Shown here: positions 1 through 5,208 of the stretch, one piece after another
Layout of the letters: each line of letters begins with the position of its first letter
How positions within the stretch are numbered: position 1 is the first letter of the stretch
DNA from: Anaerolineae bacterium
Lineage (GTDB): Bacteria; Chloroflexota; Anaerolineae; DRVO01
Assembly: GCA_012719195.1 (NCBI GenBank)
Contig: JAAYAV010000414.1
Location: 1-6,334 of the forward strand
Reading direction: 5' to 3'
DNA: 6,334 nucleotides
Notes under the pieces: model-generated
Databases searched by the model: none
Told to the model about the DNA's origin: nothing
What the model saw: the letters and a program-made list of their open reading frames with translations, nothing else
Program-made: the position numbers and the translations under genes

Positions 1-389
1 GAGTACGCCCGGGCCAGAGCGCCGCGACGATAGGCGGGCAGCAGCAACGGAATGGTGTCGTGCACCGTCACCACGGCGAGCTCGCGAAGTCGAGACGGCG
101 GACCGAAGTAAGGCACGAACAGCACATCACAGGCGGACTGCTCTGCCGCGCGAGCGAAAGCTACTTGCTCGAAGAAGAGCTTGGCCCAATTGCCCCTTGC
201 ACAGGCGGGCACCGGCACTCCGACCGCCTGTGGCGCCAGTTCCTCCGGGACCGGCAGCCCCGCCGGGACGTACCAGACGAACTCCCACCCCGGACTCTCC
301 TGGGGGAGCCGCCGAGCGAGCTCGAGGAGGTACTGGCCGGAGCCGCTCTGGGGGTGGGCGAGGAAGTAGGCATTGACGCCGACGCGCAT
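1..389 (-). CDS. Glycosyltransferase family 4-like protein, N-terminal part (truncated by window edge)
   Basis: The first 129 codons of a gene that leaves the window at its left end. The start is the ATG at 389-387, with a GAGG ribosome-binding sequence 6 bases upstream that overlaps the end of galT. The protein begins MRVGVNAYFL, followed by a small-residue/Gly stretch (HPQSGSGQYLLELARRL, about residues 12-28). This is the usual first strand, Gly-rich loop and helix of a GT-B fold. Around residues 89-119 it reads VLFVPYFGPPSR and then VVTVHDTIPLLLPAY, the typical 'VxHDxxPLLxP' signature of the acceptor-side domain of GT4 (glycosyltransferase group 1) enzymes. The donor-binding C-terminal domain with its EX7E motif lies outside the window, so donor and acceptor cannot be told. 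It follows galT by 8 bases and is probably the fifth gene of the murA-galE-galT operon, which suggests a role in envelope or exopolysaccharide glycan synthesis (inference). No signal peptide or membrane segment is seen. Confidence 0.85.
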   Translation of the reverse strand, partial: MRVGVNAYFLAHPQSGSGQYLLELARRLPQESPGWEFVWYVPAGLPVPEELAPQAVGVPVPACARGNWAKLFFEQVAFARAAEQSACDVLFVPYFGPPSRLRELAVVTVHDTIPLLLPAYRRGALARAY

Positions 390-397
390 GGCCCGCC

Positions 398-1375
398 TCA
401 GACGGTGGGGAGGGCGCGCCGCAGGTCCTCGGCCCAATCCTCGGGCAAGGCGTCGGTGATGAAGGTGCCCGCTCCCGTCTCACAGCCGGCGCGGTACTTC
501 AGCTTCCCGGCGCTCCGCCGCAGGGGGTAGAACTCCACGTGAAAGTGGTGATAGGGGTAGCTGCCCCCGTCCGTCGGGTTCTGATGCAGTACCATCATGT
601 ACGGCATCACCGAGTCGTAGAGCGCGTCGTAGCGCCCGATGACGTCGTGGATCGCTCCCGCCAGCCCCCACTGCTCGTCGGCGTCCATGTCCAGCAGGCT
701 GCCCACATGCCGCTCCGGTACGACGTGCACCTCATAGGGGAAGCGAGCGTAGAAGGGCACCAGCACATGGAAGCCCTCGAACTCGGACATCAGCCGGCGC
801 TCATCGGCGCGTTCGCGCTCCAGCAGCTCGCACAGCAGGCAGCGGTGAGTGCGGTACCAGTGTCGCTCCATGGCCGCCAGCTCGCGCTGCGGGATGGGCG
901 GCACGTAGGGAAAGCCATAGATCTGCCCGTGCGGGTGCGTGAGCGTGACCCCCACCTCGACGCCTCGGTTCTCAAAGACGAAGACGTAGTCCACGCCCGG
1001 CTGTGCGCCCAGCTCGCGGAAACGGTCCTGCCACACCTGCACCAACTTGTAGACCGTGTCGCGGCCCAATCGGGCCAGGGTGGTGTCGTGCTGCGGCGAG
1101 TACAGCACCACCTCGCAGACGCCCCCGGCGGGCAACACCGGCGTCAGGGGATGCCCATCTACCCCGGGAGCACCTGGTTCCGGCCGGAAGGAGGGGAACT
1201 TGTTCTGCAGCACCACGACGTCGTAATCGGGCGCGGGCACCTCGGTGGGGAAGCCTCCCGGCTTCGTGGGGCACAGCGGGCAGTAGCCGGCGGGCGGGAA
1301 GAAAGTGCGCTCCTGACGGTGGGTGGCCGTGACCACCCACTCCTCGAGCAGCGGATTCCAGCGCAACTCGCTCAT
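398..1375 (-). CDS. galT: Galactose-1-phosphate uridylyltransferase
   Basis: A 325-residue GalT, close to the usual 320-350 residues. It exchanges UMP between UDP-glucose and galactose-1-phosphate in the Leloir pathway in the cytoplasm. The family hallmarks are visible: N-terminal LRWNPLLEEWVV with a QERTFFP-type segment; a CPLC metal-binding pair (Cys32, Cys35); SPQHDTTL with His96 as the probable third zinc ligand; and the active-site motif THPHGQIYGFPYVPP, where His149 is the expected uridylylated nucleophile, His147 the likely fourth zinc ligand and Gln151 the conserved partner. The C-terminal HIT-like domain ends in YPYHHFHVEFYPL (residues 273-284), matching the second metal/substrate region. 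The ATG at 1375 lies 3 bases after the galE stop. Its Shine-Dalgarno GAGGAG is formed by the last galE codons, 6 bases before the start, so translation is probably coupled. No galK is next to it in the window. Confidence 0.97.
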   Translation of the reverse strand: MSELRWNPLLEEWVVTATHRQERTFFPPAGYCPLCPTKPGGFPTEVPAPDYDVVVLQNKFPSFRPEPGAPGVDGHPLTPVLPAGGVCEVVLYSPQHDTTLARLGRDTVYKLVQVWQDRFRELGAQPGVDYVFVFENRGVEVGVTLTHPHGQIYGFPYVPPIPQRELAAMERHWYRTHRCLLCELLERERADERRLMSEFEGFHVLVPFYARFPYEVHVVPERHVGSLLDMDADEQWGLAGAIHDVIGRYDALYDSVMPYMMVLHQNPTDGGSYPYHHFHVEFYPLRRSAGKLKYRAGCETGAGTFITDALPEDWAEDLRRALPTV

Positions 1376-1378
1376 CCG

Positions 1379-2353
1379 CTACTCCTCGTACCCGCGCGGA
1401 TGCTGCCGGTGCCACTCCCAAGCCGTGGCGACGATCGTCTCCAGGTCCGGCATCTGCGGGCTCCAGCCCAGTTCCTCCCGGATGCGCGAGGAGTCAGCTA
1501 CCAACCAGGGCGAATCTCCCGGACGGCGCGGCAGCACCTCAGCCTCGATGGGATGCCCGGTGACCCGACGAGCCACCTCCACCACCTCCATCACCGAGAA
1601 GCCACGTCCGTTGCCCAGGTTGTAGGCCCGCGATCCCTGCTCGAGCGCGCCCAGGCAGGCGATGTGGGCGTCCGCCAGGTCCACCACATGGATGTAATCG
1701 CGGACACAGGTGCCGTCCGAGGTGGGGTAGTCGTCGCCGAAGATGCCCACTTTGCCGTTCTCACCCAGCGCCACCTTCAGCACCACCGGTATGAGATGCG
1801 ACTCCGGCCGGTGGTCCTCTCCCAAGTTGCCCCAGGCCCCGGCCGCGTTGAAGTAGCGCAGGGCGGCATAGCGCAGGCCGGTGGTCGCGTCGAGCCAGCG
1901 CAGCGCCTGCTCTATCATCAGCTTGGACTCGCCGTAGGGGCTGGCCGGCTCGATGGTGTCGCCTTCGCCTATGGGGCTGTCGGACGGTGCGAACAGAGCC
2001 GCGGTGGACGAGAAGATGAAGCGCTTCAGGCCGACAGTGGTGACGGCATCGAGCAGGTTCAGGGCATTACGGACGTTGTCGCCCAGGTAGCGCATGGGCA
2101 TCCGCATGGACTCGCCCACCTTGATGTTGGCGGCGAAGTGCATCACCGCCTCCACCCGCTCCTCGTCCAGCAGGTGCGGCAGCATGGCCCCCTCGGCCAG
2201 GTCCGCGTGCACGAAACGAGCGCCGGCCGGTATGGCTCGACGATGGCCCGCGGTCAGGTTGTCCAGCACCGTGACGTCGTACCCGCGCTCCAGCAGGCGG
2301 GCCGATACCACACTGCCGATATACCCGGCCCCACCAGTCACCAGCACCCTCAC
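1379..2353 (-). CDS. galE: UDP-glucose 4-epimerase (extended SDR family)
   Basis: A 324-residue NAD-dependent epimerase that interconverts UDP-glucose and UDP-galactose. It has the Rossmann motif TGGAGYIG (residues 6-13), Asp31 after the second strand (VLDNL) for the NAD ribose, MHFAA (71-75), the Ser/Thr pair FSSTAALF (114-121), and the catalytic YxxxK as Tyr140 and Lys144 in SPYGESK. The substrate-side motifs RYFNAAGA (166-173) and DGTCVRDYIHV (213-223) and the C-terminal HPRGYEE are typical of GalE. The position equivalent to Tyr299 of the E. coli enzyme, which blocks N-acetylated sugars, appears to be Leu284 (PWLVAD), so use of UDP-GlcNAc/UDP-GalNAc cannot be excluded. The start is GTG at 2353, and its TG is shared with the TGA stop of the preceding small gene (GTGA overlap). 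A weak GAGG lies 8 bases upstream. Its product probably links galT with nucleotide-sugar supply for the downstream glycosyltransferase. Confidence 0.97.
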   Translation of the reverse strand: MRVLVTGGAGYIGSVVSARLLERGYDVTVLDNLTAGHRRAIPAGARFVHADLAEGAMLPHLLDEERVEAVMHFAANIKVGESMRMPMRYLGDNVRNALNLLDAVTTVGLKRFIFSSTAALFAPSDSPIGEGDTIEPASPYGESKLMIEQALRWLDATTGLRYAALRYFNAAGAWGNLGEDHRPESHLIPVVLKVALGENGKVGIFGDDYPTSDGTCVRDYIHVVDLADAHIACLGALEQGSRAYNLGNGRGFSVMEVVEVARRVTGHPIEAEVLPRRPGDSPWLVADSSRIREELGWSPQMPDLETIVATAWEWHRQHPRGYEE

Positions 2354-2523
2354 TGGGATTGCCTCGGAGACCGTTTCTCATCGAAGGTGTAGTAGATCAG
2401 GTAGCGACCGTCCTCCAAGGTTACCTGCCGGCGGTCGACCAGCGCCGAGCGGCGCTGCTCCTCCTCCCCGGCCGGTTCTGCCTCCGCCGCAAGCACTCCC
2501 TCGGCGCGTGCTTCACAGGTCAT
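2350..2523 (-). CDS. Uncharacterised 57-residue protein between murA and galE
   Basis: A small gene that exactly fills the gap between murA and galE. Its ATG at 2523 overlaps the murA stop (ATGA), and its TGA stop at 2350 overlaps the galE GTG start (GTGA). A purine-rich AGAGGG lies 8-10 bases upstream. This fit at both ends is strong evidence that it is translated. The N-terminal half (about residues 1-25) is rich in Ala and Glu and looks disordered and acidic. The C-terminal half contains RRQVTLEDGRYLIYYTFDE (residues 31-49), which looks like a compact beta-hairpin with a conserved 'LEDGRYLIYY' core, followed by a basic/polar tail. No cysteine cluster, membrane segment or signal peptide is present. 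A longer reading from an upstream start at 2634 would overlap murA by over 100 bases and is unlikely. I vaguely recall similar short 'DGRYLIYY' hypotheticals in Chloroflexota-type genomes, but I cannot assign a function. Confidence 0.8.
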   Translation of the reverse strand: MTCEARAEGVLAAEAEPAGEEEQRRSALVDRRQVTLEDGRYLIYYTFDEKRSPRQSQ

Positions 2524-3800
2524 TCGTCCACCCTCTGGATGCGAGCCCCCAACGCCCGCAACTTGTCGTCGATGTGCTCGTAGCCCCGGTCGATCTGGAC
2601 GATGTTGTGGATAGTGCTGGTTCCCCGCGCACACAGGGCCGCCCCCAGGAGGGCCACGCCGGCGCGAATGTCCGGGCTCTGCAGTACCTCACCGTGAAGA
2701 CTAGACGGTCCCACCACCACTGCCCGGTGCGGATCGCATAGGATTATGCTCGCGCCCATGGCGATCAGGCGATCCACGAAGAACAGGCGGCTCTCGAACA
2801 TTTTCTCCCAGATCAGGACAGTGCCTTCGCTCTGGGTGGCGACCAGAAGCGCTACACTCATCATGTCGCTGGGGAAGGCGGGCCACACGCCGTCGTCGAT
2901 CTTCGGCACGTTCGTATCGAATGAGGGTTGGATGCGCAGTTCCTGGTCAGCGGGCACCAACAGGTCATCGCCGTCCACCTCGGTGCGCACCCCGAGGCGC
3001 TCGAATACCAGTCGCGTCATGCGCATGTGCTCCGGCACCGCGTCCCGAATGCGCAACTCCCCGCCCGTGACCGCCGCCAGTCCGATGAAACTGCCCACCT
3101 CGGTGTGGTCGGAACTGATGCGGCACTCACCGCCGGACAGGCTCGACACGCCCTCGATCTCGAGCACGTTGCTCCCCACACCGCCGATCCGAGCTCCAAG
3201 GGAGTTCAGGAACGTACACAGGTCCTGCACGTGCGGTTCCCCGGCGGCGTTCCGCAGCACCGTCCGTCCCTCGGCCAAGACAGCCGCCATGATAGCGTTC
3301 TCGGTGCCGGTAACACTGGCCTCGTCCAGCAGGATGTCGGCGCCCCGCAACCGCCTGGCGACCATCTCATAGCCACCGTTGACGTTGACCTCGGCACCCA
3401 TGGCTTCAAAAGCCCGCATGTGCGTTCCCACGCCCCGGCGCCCGATGGCGCATCCACCGGGCATCGACACGGTCGTGCGACCGAAGCGGGCCAGGAGAGG
3501 CCCGGCGAACAGGATGGATCCACGAATCGAGCGAGCCGCCTGCATATCCAGTCGTGTCTTGTTCACCCCGGCAGCGCAGACGGTGACCGTGTGCCGGTCG
3601 TGTCGGTCCACGCGGGCGCCCACTTGCTCCAGCAGGTCGAGCACGGCGCGGACGTCGAGGATGTCGGGCAGGTTCCTGATGGTGACCGGCTCTTCGGTGA
3701 GAAGAGTAGCGGCGAGGATTGGCTGAGCGGCGTTCTTGTTGCCGCTGGGCCTCACCTCGCCCTGGAGCGGGTATCCGCCTTCTATGACCAACTTGGCCAT
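2520..3800 (-). CDS. murA: UDP-N-acetylglucosamine 1-carboxyvinyltransferase
   Basis: A 426-residue MurA-type enolpyruvyl transferase (EPSP synthase fold). It adds enolpyruvate from PEP to UDP-GlcNAc, the first committed step of peptidoglycan synthesis. The visible residues are Lys22-Asn23 in PSGNKNAAQPILAA, Arg93 in SIRGS, the PEP-loop Cys117 in PGGCAIGRR (the residue alkylated by fosfomycin, so the enzyme is predicted to be sensitive), Asp312 in AFPSDMMS, Arg338 in MFESRLFFVDRL, and Arg405 in QIDRGYEHIDDKLRALGA. The segment IDDGVWPAFPSDMM replaces the more familiar 'PHPGFPTD' form and marks a MurA subtype that I associate with Chloroflexota and relatives. I chose the ATG at 3800 because TTGGAGG lies 7 bases before it. 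An upstream in-frame GTG at 3830 would put that Shine-Dalgarno inside the coding region. It is the first gene of the minus-strand operon and overlaps the next gene by 4 bases. Confidence 0.96.
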   Translation of the reverse strand: MAKLVIEGGYPLQGEVRPSGNKNAAQPILAATLLTEEPVTIRNLPDILDVRAVLDLLEQVGARVDRHDRHTVTVCAAGVNKTRLDMQAARSIRGSILFAGPLLARFGRTTVSMPGGCAIGRRGVGTHMRAFEAMGAEVNVNGGYEMVARRLRGADILLDEASVTGTENAIMAAVLAEGRTVLRNAAGEPHVQDLCTFLNSLGARIGGVGSNVLEIEGVSSLSGGECRISSDHTEVGSFIGLAAVTGGELRIRDAVPEHMRMTRLVFERLGVRTEVDGDDLLVPADQELRIQPSFDTNVPKIDDGVWPAFPSDMMSVALLVATQSEGTVLIWEKMFESRLFFVDRLIAMGASIILCDPHRAVVVGPSSLHGEVLQSPDIRAGVALLGAALCARGTSTIHNIVQIDRGYEHIDDKLRALGARIQRVDE

Positions 3801-3900
3801 TGGGTGTCCTCCAAGTGGGGGCCTAGGCACAGAGACGGCGGCCGCGGCTATGTCTTACCGCCGAAGGAACGCCCCGCGGGCAGCCGACCAAATCGCCCCC
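3801..3900 (-). promoter_or_regulatory. murA 5' leader with possible secondary structure
   Basis: A leader of about 100 bases between the predicted start of transcription and murA. It contains TTGGAGG (3814-3808), the ribosome-binding site that fixes the murA start. Complementary segments occur: CGGCGG/CCGCCG (3836-3841 with 3858-3863, 16-base loop), and a six-base G run at 3900-3895 that can pair with GCCCCC at 3822-3817, just upstream of the ribosome-binding site. In DNA this GC-rich such pairings arise easily, and I recognise no known riboswitch class. Confidence 0.3.
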
Positions 3901-3907
3901 GTCCGAC

Positions 3908-3936
3908 ATACTAGACTCCGCTCCCCTCTCCGTCAA
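3908..3936 (-). promoter_or_regulatory. Predicted sigma-70 promoter of the murA operon
   Basis: On the minus strand, TTGACG (3936-3931, five of six matches to the -35 consensus) is followed by a 17-base spacer and TAGTAT (3913-3908, four of six matches to the -10 consensus). Transcription would begin near 3901 and leave a leader of about 100 bases before the murA ATG. The position, directly upstream of the first gene of a tightly packed operon, supports the call. It rests on consensus matching only. Confidence 0.6.
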
Positions 3937-3967
3937 AGCTGCCCCCAGCGCCGGGTCGCGTCGCCGC

Positions 3968-3995
3968 TTGATGCCCTCCGTGTCCCCCCTATAAT
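3968..3995 (+). promoter_or_regulatory. Predicted sigma-70 promoter of the GH172/propeller operon
   Basis: TTGATG (3968-3973) is followed by a 16-base spacer and a perfect TATAAT (3990-3995). In such GC-rich DNA a perfect -10 box is conspicuous. Transcription would start near 4001-4003, giving a leader of about 58 bases before the ATG at 4060. It is divergent from the murA promoter, with the two -35 elements about 31 bases apart, so the two promoters may share regulation. Confidence 0.68.
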
Positions 3996-4020
3996 GGCCG
4001 CACGGGACGGAACTGCGGCC
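3996..4020. promoter_or_regulatory. Inverted repeat over the predicted transcription start (candidate operator)
   Basis: GGCCGCA (3996-4002) and its exact reverse complement TGCGGCC (4014-4020) are separated by 11 bases, with half-site centres 18 bases apart. The left arm begins immediately after the TATAAT box and covers the expected start of transcription. A dimeric repressor here would block initiation. It could instead form a short 5' hairpin in the mRNA, or be a chance palindrome in GC-rich DNA. Confidence 0.4.
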
Positions 4021-4059
4021 CCGCCGCCGAGCCGCCCGCTTAGGTCAAGGAGGGTCCAC

Positions 4060-5139
4060 ATGAGACCAGGCCTCGATTCGCTGGCAGACCTGGCGCGCCT
4101 GCGGAGTGGCATACGCTCCTGCCGCTGGTCCTCGTACGATCGCACCGGCGGCAACGCCGACAACTGGCCAATCAAGGCCGGGGAGACGGTGGAGCTGGGC
4201 GCCACCGACGCTGCCGGCTGCGTTCGGCACATCTGGATGACCACCCGCGAGACCGACAGCAACCTGCGTCGCCTCGTCCTCCGCGCCTACTGGGACGGCG
4301 AGGAGACCCCGTCGGTCCTCACTCCCGTCGGCGACTTCTTCGGCCTGGGCCATGCCAAGGCCACCTACTTCCAGTCGCTCCCGCTGCAAGCATCGTACCT
4401 GGGCCTGAACTGCTGGTTCCCCATGCCCTTCGCTCGCGGCGCCCGCTTCACCGTCACTAACGACTCCGACGAGGACAGCTTCCTCTACTTCTACATCGAC
4501 TACCAGGAGTGGGACGAGGAGCCCCAGGACCTGGGCCGGTTCCACGCCCACTGGCGCCGCCGCCTAGTGACCGACGAGTGCTCTCCGCGGGGGCCCAACG
4601 CTCGCGGACACATGGACCGGCTCAACCTCGACGGCGACGACAACTACGTCGTCCTCGATGTGCAGGGACGAGGCCACTACGTCGGCTGCTGCCTGCATGT
4701 GGACACCGACGAGACCGGCTGGTGGGGTGAGGGCGACGACATGTTCTTCATTGACGGCGAGCCCTGGCCCCCTCGCCTCCACGGCACCGGCACCGAGGAC
4801 TACTTCTGCGGCGCCTGGAACTACAACCAGCTGAGCGTGCCCTACTCCACGCCCTATTACGGCTACCACTTCAAGGGCAACGCCGACTACACCGGCAAGC
4901 ACTCCCAGTACCGCTTCCACATCGAGGACCCCGTCTACTTCGAGCGGTCGCTGCGTTTGGCCATTGAGCACGGCCACGCCAACGATCGCCAGGGCGACTG
5001 GACCAGCACCGCCTACTGGTACCAGGTCGGCCGGACGGCGCCCCTGCCCGACCTCGGCCCGTTCGAGGCGCGTGTCCCTTACGCCTTCGGCGGCCTTGAG
5101 CGATGGCCGGGTAAGGCCCGCCGCGAGCTTCCCCGCTAG
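4060..5139 (+). CDS. DUF2961 / glycoside hydrolase family 172 enzyme
   Basis: A 359-residue protein covering a complete single DUF2961 (GH172) domain. Characterised members act on fructofuranose and D-arabinofuranose linkages, for example difructose-dianhydride and exo-D-arabinofuranosidase enzymes. Family motifs run in order: SSYDRTGGNADNW (24-36), GCVRHIWMT (53-61), LRAYWDGEETPSV (74-86), GDFFGLGHA (91-99), NCWFPMPFARGARFTVTN (117-134), GHYVGC (205-210), WWGEGDDMFFIDGE (221-234), LHGTGTEDYFCGAW (240-253), and IEHGHANDRQGDWTSTAYWYQ (302-322). Glu224 and Glu246 are the likely catalytic carboxylates, by their motif positions and spacing compared with the family (inference). There is no signal peptide, so it probably acts in the cytoplasm on imported sugars. 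The ATG at 4060 follows AAGGAGG (4047-4053) by 6 bases. The reading frame is open further upstream, but that part contains the promoter. The substrate cannot be told. It is the first gene of a plus-strand unit with the propeller gene. Confidence 0.93.
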   Translation: MRPGLDSLADLARLRSGIRSCRWSSYDRTGGNADNWPIKAGETVELGATDAAGCVRHIWMTTRETDSNLRRLVLRAYWDGEETPSVLTPVGDFFGLGHAKATYFQSLPLQASYLGLNCWFPMPFARGARFTVTNDSDEDSFLYFYIDYQEWDEEPQDLGRFHAHWRRRLVTDECSPRGPNARGHMDRLNLDGDDNYVVLDVQGRGHYVGCCLHVDTDETGWWGEGDDMFFIDGEPWPPRLHGTGTEDYFCGAWNYNQLSVPYSTPYYGYHFKGNADYTGKHSQYRFHIEDPVYFERSLRLAIEHGHANDRQGDWTSTAYWYQVGRTAPLPDLGPFEARVPYAFGGLERWPGKARRELPR

Positions 5140-5151
5140 CCCATCCCACGA

Positions 5152-5185
5152 GGCGGCCGGCTCTGACGGCAGGGAGTCGGCCGCC
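5152..5185 (+). repeat. Intercistronic hairpin between the GH172 and propeller genes
   Basis: An inverted repeat in the 69-base gap: arms 5152-5164 and 5173-5185 give a 13-bp stem (eight perfect GC-rich pairs, GGCGGCCG with CGGCCGCC, then five pairs including two G-U) and an 8-base loop. No T-run follows, so it is not a standard rho-independent terminator. It ends 11 bases before the ribosome-binding site of the next gene. It may stabilise the upstream mRNA or set the expression ratio of the two genes (inference). Confidence 0.6.
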
Positions 5186-5208
5186 GCCCCGCGCCTGGAG
5201 GAGTCCCT

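Noticed and set aside
539..2392. 617-codon open frame on the plus strand opposite galT and galE
   Set aside because: It is antisense to two unmistakable genes. The protein is rich in His, Arg, Gly and Val without any recognisable domain, as expected for the complementary frame of GC-rich coding DNA.
3801..3830. Longer murA start at the GTG at 3830
   Set aside because: It would place the strong TTGGAGG ribosome-binding site inside the coding region. The family N-terminus begins at the ATG at 3800.
3870..3882. GC-rich near-palindrome (GCCCCGCGGGC) in the murA leader
   Set aside because: It is short and imperfect. Such strings are common in DNA of this base composition.
2928..3914. 328-codon plus-strand open frame opposite murA
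   Set aside because: It is antisense to murA with low-complexity composition and no domain, and it runs across the predicted murA promoter.
3736..4059. Upstream extension of the GH172 reading frame by 108 codons
   Set aside because: The extension is Arg/Pro-rich with no domain, overlaps murA in antisense and contains the perfect TATAAT promoter. AAGGAGG directly before the ATG at 4060 fixes the start.
5152..5195. Rho-independent terminator after the GH172 gene
   Set aside because: The stem-loop is strong, but the following bases are GC-rich with no T-run, so it does not meet the terminator pattern.
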